NCBI GenBank assembly: GCA_013151635.1
Contig: JAADHV010000001.1
Span: 81,813 to 145,812, forward strand
Source of the DNA: Deltaproteobacteria bacterium
Lineage (GTDB): Bacteria; Desulfobacterota; Desulfobacteria; Desulfobacterales; Desulfobacteraceae
Direction: 5' to 3'
DNA length: 64,000 nucleotides
Shown piece by piece: positions 20,049 to 29,369 of the stretch. Below the pieces are notes generated by a model. That model was not told the origin of the DNA. It ran no database searches and saw only the letters and a list, made by a program, of their open reading frames with translations. The first letter of the stretch is position 1. Every line of letters begins with the position of its first letter. The position numbers were made by a program, and so were the translations under genes.

Positions 20049-21827
20049 ATGAATATAAACCAGAAAATTGATAGTATCAGGCAATTGATGAAAACCCGCA
20101 ATCTTGCAGCGGTCATCATTCCAAGCGATGACCCCCATAAGAGTGAATATGTTGCCGAACACTTCCAGGCAAGAAAGTGGCTGACAGGGTTTGCAGGTTC
20201 TGCCGGCACTGCGGTTGTTACCCTTGATCGCGCTGTATTATGGACGGATTTTAGATATTATATCCAGGCTGAAAAACAGATTTCAGGTTCACAGTTCGAG
20301 CTTTTTAAGATGGGCGAACCTGGTGTTCCTGCATTTCAAAAATGGTTGATTGACACCCTGAAACCACAAGATGTCATCGGGATTAATGGGAGTGTCTTTT
20401 GCGTGGCCGATGTAAAAAAGTATAAAGCAAAGTTTGAGGCCAAAGAGCTTTTGCTGGATACTAAAATTGATTTTATAGATGAACTATGGAAAGACAGGCC
20501 GCCCATGCCCTTGTCAGAAGCTTTTTCCCTGTCTGAAAAATATGCAGGGAAAACCAGAGCAGATAAAATCAAGGAAATCAGAAAGCAGATGAATACTTCG
20601 GGTGCTTTTTACCATTTGATGGCGACCCTTGATGATATCGCCTGGACACTTAATCTCAGGGGAAAAGATGTCCGTTCCAACCCGGTTAATATTGCCTTTT
20701 TATTGATGAGTCAAAAAAAGGTGTCTTTGTTTGTAAACCGTGAAAAAATCAATGATAATCTTGCTAAAGAGCTGGGCCGGGACGGCATAGATATTGTTGA
20801 GTATGAAGGCATAATCCCGGCATTATCGAAAATACAGGATAAAAAAACGATCCTGGTTGATCCGGAGAATACCAACTGCAATCTTTACCAGGCCATTAAT
20901 AAAAAATGCAGGATCATTGAGAAATCCAATCCTGCTATTGCGCTTAAAGCCATAAAAAATGATACACAAATATCTCATTTGAGACATACGGCTGTAAAAG
21001 ATGGCACAGCAGTTGTAAATTTCCTTTACTGGCTTGAACATCAGGACGAAAACGGGAAAATTACGGAACTTGCTGCGGCGGATAAGCTTTATGAATTTAG
21101 AAAAAACCAGGAATTGTTTGTTGATAACAGTTTTGATCCGATCATGGCCTTTGGTGAGCATTCTGCCATGTGCCACTATTCCGCTTCAAAAGAAACAGAT
21201 GTAATAATTGGCGAAAACGGTATGTTTTTAACAGACTCAGGTGGAAATTATCTTACCGGAACCACAGATATTACAAGGACTGTATTCCGGGGGGAGCCGT
21301 CCAAACAGGAAATTTTTGATTATACCTTGGTGCTCAAGGGCCATATTTGTGTAGCAACAACCTTGTTCCCCAAAGGCACCAGGGGCTTCCAGATTGATAC
21401 CCTTGCAAGGCAGTACCTATGGAACGAGGGAATGGATTTCGGTCATGGTACGGGACATGGCGTGGGGTTTTTTTTATGTGTTCATGAAGGCCCTGCCAGA
21501 ATAAGTTCCCATCCTGTTGATGTAAAACTTGAAAAAGGCATGGTGCTGACAAACGAACCTGGCGTTTACAGGGAGGGCGCTTATGGTATAAGGCTTGAAA
21601 ACATGATTCTCGTGGTCCAGGCTTTTAAAAATGAGTTTGGTATATTTATGAAATTTGAGAACATGACATACTGCCATTTTGAACGTAACCTGATTGACCG
21701 GTCGATGCTGTCCTGCAAGGAAAAAGCTTTTGTCAATGCTTACCATGGCCTGGTATATGAAAAACTTTCTCCAGGACTTGACAAGGATGTGGCATCCTGG
21801 TTCAGGGAAAAAACAAAGCCGATATAA
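20049..21827 (+). CDS. Xaa-Pro aminopeptidase (M24B)
   Basis: Creatinase N-terminal and M24 motifs: FLTDSGGNYLTGTTDITRT, GHGTGHGVG, LTNEPGVY. Confidence 0.92.
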   Translation: MNINQKIDSIRQLMKTRNLAAVIIPSDDPHKSEYVAEHFQARKWLTGFAGSAGTAVVTLDRAVLWTDFRYYIQAEKQISGSQFELFKMGEPGVPAFQKWLIDTLKPQDVIGINGSVFCVADVKKYKAKFEAKELLLDTKIDFIDELWKDRPPMPLSEAFSLSEKYAGKTRADKIKEIRKQMNTSGAFYHLMATLDDIAWTLNLRGKDVRSNPVNIAFLLMSQKKVSLFVNREKINDNLAKELGRDGIDIVEYEGIIPALSKIQDKKTILVDPENTNCNLYQAINKKCRIIEKSNPAIALKAIKNDTQISHLRHTAVKDGTAVVNFLYWLEHQDENGKITELAAADKLYEFRKNQELFVDNSFDPIMAFGEHSAMCHYSASKETDVIIGENGMFLTDSGGNYLTGTTDITRTVFRGEPSKQEIFDYTLVLKGHICVATTLFPKGTRGFQIDTLARQYLWNEGMDFGHGTGHGVGFFLCVHEGPARISSHPVDVKLEKGMVLTNEPGVYREGAYGIRLENMILVVQAFKNEFGIFMKFENMTYCHFERNLIDRSMLSCKEKAFVNAYHGLVYEKLSPGLDKDVASWFREKTKPI

Positions 21828-21835
21828 AAAAAAAT

Positions 21836-22534
21836 TTAACTTGACAGGCTGTTGAATTTATACCCTACGCCTGAAATAGTAATAATAAGGGCAGGGGTTT
21901 CAGGGTTTTGTTCAATTTTTTTTCTTAATCTCTGGATATGGACATCCAAAGCCCTGCTGTGGGAATAGAGTTGTGAATCCCACCAGATCTGTTTTTCGAT
22001 AAATTTTCTTGAAAGGGTTTTATCCGGGTGGGAGACAAAAAGTTCTAAAAGTTGAAATTCTGTTTTTGTAAGTTTCACTATTTGTCCCCTGATGGAAACC
22101 TGCCTTGTCTTATAGTTTATCTCAAGGCCTTTGAATTCTTGTTTTTCCTTAACGAGTGATCTGTCAACCCTGTTGAAAATCGCCGTGATCCTTGCTGAAA
22201 GTTCCAGGTATTCAAAGGGTTTTACTATATAATCATCAGCACCGCTTTTAAGCCCTAAAACCTTATCGGGCAGTGAGTCTCTTGCTGTCAGCATGATGAT
22301 GGGAAAATCAAATGATTTTCTTAAAATTTCACAAATAGAGATGCCATCCATATCAGGAAGGTTCAGGTCAAGCAGAACAAGGTTCGGCTGATAAGTTTCG
22401 GCCATTTCAATGCCTTGCCTGCCAAGATAGGAGCAAATAACCTTATACCCGTCCAGGCTTAAATTGCCTTTAACGGTTTGAACAATGTCTTTATCATCGT
22501 CTATGATCAAAATGGTTTTGGAAGGTCCGGTCAT
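21836..22534 (-). CDS. OmpR-family response regulator
   Basis: Receiver domain LVLLDLNLPDMDG, C-terminal winged helix. Confidence 0.95.
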   Translation of the reverse strand: MTGPSKTILIIDDDKDIVQTVKGNLSLDGYKVICSYLGRQGIEMAETYQPNLVLLDLNLPDMDGISICEILRKSFDFPIIMLTARDSLPDKVLGLKSGADDYIVKPFEYLELSARITAIFNRVDRSLVKEKQEFKGLEINYKTRQVSIRGQIVKLTKTEFQLLELFVSHPDKTLSRKFIEKQIWWDSQLYSHSRALDVHIQRLRKKIEQNPETPALIITISGVGYKFNSLSS

Positions 22535-24174
22535 TTATCAGCCCTTTTTCCTTTGGGAAGTGTTATAAAAAATGTGCTGGATGATCCTTGCAGGCTTTGA
22601 ACGCTGATGCTGCCTTTATGTGCATTTACAATGGCTTTGGATATGGCAAGTCCCATGCCTGCTCCTTGATTTTTTATATTTGATTCACTTTTAGCAGTGT
22701 AAAATTTTTTAAAAACAGTTTCAAGATTTTCTTTGGGAATACCAGGCCCTTGGTCTTTTATGGATATTTGAATATTATTGTTTTTGGTTTTAACCTGTAT
22801 ATTGATCAAGGCCCCTGTTTTGGAAAATTTTATGGCATTGTCCAGAAGGTTGACAAGAACCTGCTCCATCCGTTCAAGATCAATAACAGCATAAAGGTTG
22901 GCAGGGCAGTCGTGCAGAATTGTAATATTTTTTTCCAGGGCCAGGGGGCTCATGATGTCTATCACCTCGTTAACGAGTTGTGAAATATCCTCTTGTTCAA
23001 ATTCCCAGTCGATTTTCCCTGCTTCAAGTTTGGTAAAATCAAACAGGTTTGAAATCAGCCGGGTGAGCCTTGAATTATTTTTTTCAATGATCTGGACAAA
23101 TTCAAGCTGATCCGGGTCTGAAAGCGTCCTTTCAAGATAATTAATACTGCCTTTGACGGCTGTTAAAGGGGTGCGAAGTTCATGGGACATATTGGCAATG
23201 AAATCTGATTTAAGTTTGTTTATTTTTAAAAGTTCATTATTGGCAAGGGCAAGGTTTTTTGTGGCCTTTGCCACTTTTTCTTCTAAAGTGTTCCTGTTGT
23301 GCATAAGGCTTTCGGCCATGAGGTTGAAGCTTTTTCCCAGTCTTTCAAGTTCATCATTTGTATCAAGTGATACCCTTGCACCAAGATCACCAAAGGACAG
23401 CTCCCGGCTTTTTTTTTCCAGTTCATTGATTGGTTTTAAGACAAGGGTATGGATAAGGAAAACCAGTACAATAATGGTGACCAGGGTGATACATATCCCT
23501 GCTCCTGCAAGCAGTTTTATGTTTTTCTTCAAGGCAAGCCTTATATGTTCATATGGAATGGTTATCCTTAATCCACCGATGATGCCGGTCTTTTGCCTGG
23601 CCTCGCTGGTGTGACATTTGATGCAGCCTTTTTTATTATAAAGGGGTACCATATAATCAAAGGATTGATCAGTGAACCGGAAATATTCTGTTGTCTTATC
23701 CATTTTAAAACTGTTCAGGGCTGTTTTTTCAAAACTGTCCGGGGTGTTGGCAATATTGATGGGTGTAAGGCTGGACAGGTTAAACCGGTATGATTTTTTC
23801 TTAAATGAATATTGAGACAGTTTTTGTGTCACCATTGACGGTGTAAATAACTGGTAAGTATCATGCGACGTGGAAATCTGCTTTTTTTTTGCAAATATAA
23901 CCCTTTTTGCCCCGGGGCTTTTAACATTGACAAAGACCCCGCCCATACAGTCTGTCACCCATTGGCGGGTTAAAACAATCTGGTCCGCAAGTACCCTTGC
24001 TTTTTCAAGGGTTTCTTTTTTGCCCTGGTTGGATATGCGAAAGCCAATCCAGGTAAAAAGAAGCCCCAGGATCGGGACAATAATGATAATAACACCAAAA
24101 ACAAATTTCCTTTTCAATGGATAATTTATTTTCGGTAAAGGCTTTTTTATGGTATAAACATTATTATTCTGCAT
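22531..24174 (-). CDS. Membrane sensor histidine kinase with CXXCH (Tll0287/DUF3365-like) sensor domain and HAMP
   Basis: KKGCIKCHTSEARQKTGIIGGLRIT; HAMP; H-box SHELRTPLTAVKGS; G-boxes. Start M at 24174 preferred. Confidence 0.9.
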   Translation of the reverse strand: MQNNNVYTIKKPLPKINYPLKRKFVFGVIIIIVPILGLLFTWIGFRISNQGKKETLEKARVLADQIVLTRQWVTDCMGGVFVNVKSPGAKRVIFAKKKQISTSHDTYQLFTPSMVTQKLSQYSFKKKSYRFNLSSLTPINIANTPDSFEKTALNSFKMDKTTEYFRFTDQSFDYMVPLYNKKGCIKCHTSEARQKTGIIGGLRITIPYEHIRLALKKNIKLLAGAGICITLVTIIVLVFLIHTLVLKPINELEKKSRELSFGDLGARVSLDTNDELERLGKSFNLMAESLMHNRNTLEEKVAKATKNLALANNELLKINKLKSDFIANMSHELRTPLTAVKGSINYLERTLSDPDQLEFVQIIEKNNSRLTRLISNLFDFTKLEAGKIDWEFEQEDISQLVNEVIDIMSPLALEKNITILHDCPANLYAVIDLERMEQVLVNLLDNAIKFSKTGALINIQVKTKNNNIQISIKDQGPGIPKENLETVFKKFYTAKSESNIKNQGAGMGLAISKAIVNAHKGSISVQSLQGSSSTFFITLPKGKRADK

Positions 24175-24413
24175 ACTGCTTGTCCTAAATGAGTTAATGT
24201 TTGTCCCTCCTATAATGGATAATCTCATGCTAGGGTATAAAATGATTTGATAAAAATATCCATATAAAAAAGATGGCATGCTTTTTGAGTAGTTTGCTTT
24301 AAAAGATTTGATAAGAAAAGAAAGATAGTAAACCGAAATGCATGGCTGAATCAGAATGGATTTTGCCTGGGATAAAAAAAATAAAACAAATAATTTTAAA
24401 AAGGAGAAAAATT

Positions 24414-24581
24414 ATGGTCAGCTGGTTATGCAGTAAATGCGGATATACCCTGGAAGCAGACACCCCGCCTGAAGAATGCCCGTCCTGTAAGGGCGATTGT
24501 TCCTTTGTCGATAATTCGTGTTATACACCGGATTGCGCGGGAAAGCCAAATGATCCCCAGATCAAGGGTGATGGAGAATAA
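24414..24581 (+). CDS. Rubredoxin-like small metal protein
   Basis: MVSWLCSKCGYTLEADTPPEECPSCKGDCSF; two CXXC knuckles; RBS AAGGAG upstream. Confidence 0.7.
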   Translation: MVSWLCSKCGYTLEADTPPEECPSCKGDCSFVDNSCYTPDCAGKPNDPQIKGDGE

Positions 24582-24599
24582 AAAAAAGGAGAACTTGGG

Positions 24600-25430
24600 A
24601 TGAAATGGATGCAGTTTTTTACTCCGGCTGAATCTTTAGATTTTAAGGAAACCCAAAGCTATATTTCGCAACATCCGGGCGATGAGATGACGATACTGGA
24701 TGTCAGGCAGCCATCAGAATATCAGGAAAGCCATATCCCGGGGGCCACCTTGATCCCTTTACCCAAACTTGCGGACAGGCTCAATGAGCTTGATCCTGAA
24801 AAACCCGTCCTGGTCTATTGAGCTGTTGGTGGCCGCAGTCGTGTTGCTGCGCAGATGTTATCAGGAAACGGGTTTAAAAAAGTTTTCAATGTCACCGGCG
24901 GAATAAAGGCATGGCATGCGAAAACAGCTGTAGGACCACAGGATCTTGGAGTGGATCTTTTCTGTGGTAAAGAGGAACCTGAGGATGTGTTAACGGTTGC
25001 TTATTCCCTTGAACAGGGACTGCGTGATTTTTATATGACAATGGAAGAAAAAGCTGCACGTTCTGAAGTAAAAGATCTTTTTGCCAGATTATCTGATATT
25101 GAACTAAAGCACCAGATGTCGATTTACCTGGCATATAATGAAATCAGCAATGAGGGACTGAGCAAAGAAAACTTTGAAAAAAAGGTTGAAAAAAAGGCCA
25201 TGGAAGGCGGGCTGTCCACCAGGGAATACCTTGATATTTTTAAACCTGACCTTGGTTCTGAAACAGATGTGATTTCCCTTGCCATGTCCATAGAAGCCCA
25301 GGCTCTTGACCTTTATCAAAGAGTGTCTTCAAAGATTTTAAACCCCCATTCAAAAGATATTATCAATAAAATTGCCAATGAAGAAAAGGCACACCTGGCA
25401 AGCCTTGGCAAACTCATGGACAGCCTTTAA
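24600..25430 (+). CDS. Selenocysteine-containing rhodanese domain fused to a ferritin-like (rubrerythrin-type) domain
   Basis: Track ORFs 24600..24821 and 24855..25430 are in the same frame, separated only by TGA at 24819-24821: ...KPVLVY-U-AVGGRSRVAAQMLSGNGFKKVFNVTGGIKAW...; TGA sits at the rhodanese catalytic Cys; ferritin-like ExxH motifs (IELKH, NEEKAH). Confidence 0.85.
24834..24851 (+). promoter_or_regulatory. Candidate bacterial SECIS hairpin
   Basis: CGCAG-TCGTGTTG-CTGCG, loop beginning 18 nt after the TGA. Confidence 0.5.
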
Positions 25431-25444
25431 AGGGAGAATGTAAA

Positions 25445-26566
25445 ATGAGAAAAAATCTTGTGCTTGTAGGTGGTGGTCATGCACACATGATGACCCTTGA
25501 AAGCATCAGCCGGTTTATTGAAAAAGGGATAAAAGTTACAGTGATAGGCCCAAGTTTTTACCACTACTACTCCGGTATGGGCCCAGGGATGCTGGGCGGG
25601 ACATACACCCCGTCCGATATCCGGTTTGAAACAAAAAAGGTGGTCCAAAAACAGGGGGGCGTTTTTGTAAAGGATAAAGTTGTCCGGGTTGATCCTGATA
25701 AAAAAGAAGTTCATACCGGGACCGGGCATGCATTTTCCTATGATGTGCTTTCCTTTAATGCAGGCAGCTATGTTCCAATGCATAAATCCCATAAGGAAAG
25801 TGATAACATCTATTCGGTCAAACCCATTGAAAAGCTTATGGAAGCTGCGGATAAACTCAAAGCCCTGTTTGCAGAAAAGAAGATCATTGTAAGCATAGTA
25901 GGCGGTGGCCCTTCATCTGCAGAGGTAGCAGGAAATGTGTGGCAGTTGGCAAGAAAAGTGAATCGCCATATGCCTGGCATTTATATCTTTGCAGGAGTAA
26001 AATTCATGGCAAGATTTCCAGAGTCTGTAAGAACACGGGTTATTCTTTGTCTTCGCAAAAGAGGTATTCAAATTTTTGAAACAGGCTATGTGAAAAATAT
26101 TTTGCCCGATGAAATCTGCCTTGAGTCAGGTGAAACATTTTCAACAGATTTTATTTTCATGGCCCTGGGAGTCAAACCCTCCCCCATCTTTGAAGAATCA
26201 GGCCTTCCTGTCGGCCCTGATAAAGGGCTTTTAGTAAACAAATACCTGCAGTCGGTAAAATATCCTGAAATATTCGGCGGCGGTGATTGTATCTATTTTA
26301 AGGACCAGCCCCTGGACAAGGTCGGGGTGTATGCTGTCCGGGAAAATCCTGTTTTATTGCATAACCTTATGGCAAGCCTTGAAGGCGGCAGTCTTGATGT
26401 GTTTGATCCCGGGCCTGAATATCTTTTGATTTTCAACGTGGGTGGCAGCCATGGCGTATTAAAGAAAAAAGGACTGGTGTTTGGCGGCAGGCTGGCTTTT
26501 ATGATTAAAGACCATATCGACCGCAAATTCATGAAAAAATTCCAGGCCTTTGAAAAAGTGTTATAG
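25445..26566 (+). CDS. FAD/NAD(P)-dependent oxidoreductase (TIGR03169/NDH-2/SQR-like)
   Basis: VLVGGGHAHMMTL, SGMGPGMLGG, IVGGGPSSAEVAG, IFGGGDCIY; resembles the oxidoreductase domain found N-terminal to some SelD proteins. Confidence 0.75.
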   Translation: MRKNLVLVGGGHAHMMTLESISRFIEKGIKVTVIGPSFYHYYSGMGPGMLGGTYTPSDIRFETKKVVQKQGGVFVKDKVVRVDPDKKEVHTGTGHAFSYDVLSFNAGSYVPMHKSHKESDNIYSVKPIEKLMEAADKLKALFAEKKIIVSIVGGGPSSAEVAGNVWQLARKVNRHMPGIYIFAGVKFMARFPESVRTRVILCLRKRGIQIFETGYVKNILPDEICLESGETFSTDFIFMALGVKPSPIFEESGLPVGPDKGLLVNKYLQSVKYPEIFGGGDCIYFKDQPLDKVGVYAVRENPVLLHNLMASLEGGSLDVFDPGPEYLLIFNVGGSHGVLKKKGLVFGGRLAFMIKDHIDRKFMKKFQAFEKVL

Positions 26567-26608
26567 GTATTTTTAAATGCATCAAATTCTTGAAAAGGAA
26601 AAACTTGA

Positions 26609-28753
26609 ATGAAAAAAAGTCCGGGAATGAAAATTGTTCTGCTGTTTATTATCGCAGGTTTGATCTGGATATTTTTTTTGTTTGACCTGGATCAGTATTT
26701 TTCCCTTGCCAACCTTAAAAATGAACTTGCTGCCTTTAAAGATTATTATGGGCAGCATAAGGCTTTGACCATGGTGATCTACATGGCCGCCTATATTCTC
26801 ATGGCAGCATTGTCCCTGCCTGGTGCAGTCATTATGACGCTGGCAGGCGGCGCCTTGTTCGGGATTTTTTACGGGACCATTCTTGTTTCCTTTGCAAGCA
26901 CCATAGGGGCAACATTGGCATTTCTTTTTTCCCGGTATATGTTCAGGGACTGGGTCCAGAATAAGTTTTCTTCAAAGCTTGCGGCTATAAATAAGGGGAT
27001 AGAAAAAGAAGGTGGATTTTATCTTTTTACCCTTAGGCTTGTGCCAATATTTCCTTTTTTTGTGATTAACCTTGTCATGGGCGTAACCACAATTCCTATT
27101 GCTGTCTATTATATTGTGAGCCAGATAGGAATGCTGCCCGCGACCATTGTATTCATCAATGCGGGAACCCAGCTTGCAAAAATAGAATCCCCCGGCGGGA
27201 TTTTATCTTTTAATATTCTTTTGTCTTTTGTCCTGTTGGGTATTTTTCCATTCATCGCCAAGCGCTTCACGGAATATGCAGGACAGCAAAAAGTGTTTTC
27301 TAAATTTTCAAAGCCCGGATCTTATGATTATAACCTTGTGGTCATCGGCGCCGGGTCCGCAGGTCTTGTGGCGTCCTATATTGCAGCGGCTGTCAAGGCA
27401 AAAGTGGCTTTGATTGAAGAACACAGGATGGGGGGGGACTGCCTTAATACCGGTTGCGTACCAAGCAAAGCGCTTATTGCCAGCGCCAAGCTTCTTTCAT
27501 ATGCCGGAAGAGCAAAGGAATACGGGTTTGACAGAGTCTCAATTGATTTTGATTTTGCAAAGGTCATGGATCGGATTCAATCCGTTATTAAAAAGGTTGC
27601 TCCCCATGACTCGGTTGAGCGGTACCAGGGGTTGGGCGTGGATTGTATCCAGGGCAGGGCAAAAATTTTATCCCCTTTTAAAGTCAGGGTTAATGATAAA
27701 ATCTTAACCACAAAAAATATCATTGTGGCAACTGGTGCAGATCCTATGGTGCCTGGTCTGCCTGGGCTGGAGAAAATAAATTATTTTACATCGGATAATA
27801 TCTGGGATATGAGAACACAGCCAAAACGTATGGTGGTGCTGGGTGCCGGACCCATAGGGTGTGAACTGGCACAGGGTTTTTCAAGGCTGGGATCAAAAAT
27901 AATCCTTGTCCAGCGGGGTTCTTTGATAATGAAAAAAGAAGATCCTGATGCATCTAAAATAATTCTTGAAAAGTTCCGGGCGGAAGGCATTGAAGTTTTG
28001 TTAAATCATTCAGCTAAAGCATTTGAAGTTTCGGGAAAAGAAAAGCAATTGATTTGTGATCATGAGGGTGAAAAGGTCAGGATAGAATTTGATGAAATTT
28101 TGATTGCTCTTGGCAGAGTCCCGAATGTTGCTGGCTTTGGCCTCGAAGAACTGGGCGTTGAGCTTTCCGGGAACAAGTATATTGAAACCAATGAATTTTT
28201 ACAAACCAATTTTCCCAATATCTATTGCAGCGGGGATGTCCATGGCAGGTTCCAGTTCACCCATACGGCCGCACATGAATCATGGTATTCGGCTGTAAAC
28301 GCATTGTTTGGCGGATTCAAGAAATTCAGGGTTGATTATGGCACCATACCATGGGCCACCTATACCGATCCTGAAGTTGCAAGGGTAGGGTTAAATGAGA
28401 CAGATGCAAAATTTGCAGGTATTGATTATGAAATGGTCAAGTATGGCATTGATGATCTGGACAGGGCTATCGCAGACTCGGAAGACCATGGATTTGTAAA
28501 GGTTCTGACCGTACCGGGAAAAGATAAAATATTGGGTGTTACCATTGTGGGGAATCACGCGGCTGATGTGATTGCGGAATTTGTCCTTGCGATGAAGCAT
28601 GGAATAGGGTTGAATAAAATTCTTGGCACCATCCATATTTATCCGACAATGGCTGAGGCCAATAAGTACGCAGCAGGCTTGTGGAAGAAAAATCATGCAC
28701 CTCAAAAACTGCTTGCATGGGTTAAAAAATATCATACCTGGATGCGGAAATAA
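26609..28753 (+). CDS. TVP38/TMEM64 (DedA-like) membrane domain fused to a pyridine nucleotide-disulfide oxidoreductase (MerA/Lpd-like)
   Basis: N-terminal SNARE-associated TM domain, then YNLVVIGAGSAGLVASYIAA...GGDCLNTGCVPSKALI and C-terminal dimerisation domain. Confidence 0.9.
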   Translation: MKKSPGMKIVLLFIIAGLIWIFFLFDLDQYFSLANLKNELAAFKDYYGQHKALTMVIYMAAYILMAALSLPGAVIMTLAGGALFGIFYGTILVSFASTIGATLAFLFSRYMFRDWVQNKFSSKLAAINKGIEKEGGFYLFTLRLVPIFPFFVINLVMGVTTIPIAVYYIVSQIGMLPATIVFINAGTQLAKIESPGGILSFNILLSFVLLGIFPFIAKRFTEYAGQQKVFSKFSKPGSYDYNLVVIGAGSAGLVASYIAAAVKAKVALIEEHRMGGDCLNTGCVPSKALIASAKLLSYAGRAKEYGFDRVSIDFDFAKVMDRIQSVIKKVAPHDSVERYQGLGVDCIQGRAKILSPFKVRVNDKILTTKNIIVATGADPMVPGLPGLEKINYFTSDNIWDMRTQPKRMVVLGAGPIGCELAQGFSRLGSKIILVQRGSLIMKKEDPDASKIILEKFRAEGIEVLLNHSAKAFEVSGKEKQLICDHEGEKVRIEFDEILIALGRVPNVAGFGLEELGVELSGNKYIETNEFLQTNFPNIYCSGDVHGRFQFTHTAAHESWYSAVNALFGGFKKFRVDYGTIPWATYTDPEVARVGLNETDAKFAGIDYEMVKYGIDDLDRAIADSEDHGFVKVLTVPGKDKILGVTIVGNHAADVIAEFVLAMKHGIGLNKILGTIHIYPTMAEANKYAAGLWKKNHAPQKLLAWVKKYHTWMRK

Positions 28754-28952
28754 AAAAATTTGGAAGATTTTAAATAAACCATATTAAAGTGAGACGTTTG
28801 TGTCTTGCTCACTGTGTCTCGGTTCTTGTATTAATTCATTTGTATCCTTTATATTTCTATTCCCATTGAGCCCTTTTGGCAAATAAGGCCATACAGGCAC
28901 GCAATTTGCTTTATTAGAAATTGGGTTTAATTCAAAATAACCGGAGGTAAAT

Positions 28953-29306
28953 ATGAGTCTTAAGGATATAAAAAAAAATTTTGACCTGGTGAATTCCGTA
29001 GACTGGGAAATGACGCCGGAAGAAGCCATTGCGCTTCACCTTGAATGGGGGCCTTTAAGGTCTCAGGCATATTATAATTCAAGGGATAATGATAACGAAA
29101 CCGTGTATTTTGTCATTAACACATGGAAAAGGCCGCCTATATTAACCCTGGTCAGGAGAAGGGGATTTGATTCCGAGGACCTGGGAAATTTCAGGCTTCC
29201 TTTAAACCTTGAAAAAGAGTTTATGAAAGGGATCGGTCAATACAAGGGTGTTTATGCGGTTGAAGGAGAAGTAAGGGACTGGCTAAAAAAGGAACTTGAA
29301 GTTTAA
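28953..29306 (+). CDS. DVU0772-family hypothetical protein
   Basis: LKDIKKNFDLVNSVDWEMTPEEAIALHLEWG; recalled sulfate-reducer family pattern. Confidence 0.6.
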   Translation: MSLKDIKKNFDLVNSVDWEMTPEEAIALHLEWGPLRSQAYYNSRDNDNETVYFVINTWKRPPILTLVRRRGFDSEDLGNFRLPLNLEKEFMKGIGQYKGVYAVEGEVRDWLKKELEV

Positions 29307-29323
29307 GCCTGGGCCTGTAAGAC

Positions 29324-29362
29324 CCGGGGCAAAAATAAACCCGTGAAGAATTTTTGCCCCGG
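29324..29362. terminator. Bidirectional rho-independent terminator
   Basis: Perfect 13-bp stem CCGGGGCAAAAAT...ATTTTTGCCCCGG between convergent genes. Confidence 0.85.
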
Positions 29363-29369
29363 ATATTTT

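Noticed and set aside
19433-20209. 258 aa minus-strand ORF antisense to the MCP/aminopeptidase junction
   Set aside because: Low-complexity hydrophobic translation opposite clear coding sequence; a shadow ORF
24278-24293. TGGCATGCTTTTTGAG as a sigma-54 promoter for the rubredoxin/Sec-rhodanese operon
   Set aside because: The -12 GC is GA, which breaks the invariant GG-N10-GC pattern
24819-24821. TGA as a pseudogene/frameshift marker splitting the rhodanese gene
   Set aside because: Same frame continues with full domain homology on both sides and the stop is exactly at the catalytic Cys; Sec insertion is the simpler explanation
28784-29029. 81 aa minus-strand ORF overlapping the DVU0772-like gene start
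   Set aside because: No recognisable domain; overlaps a better-supported gene. The region holds an imperfect AGTGAG/CTCACT hairpin of unclear role
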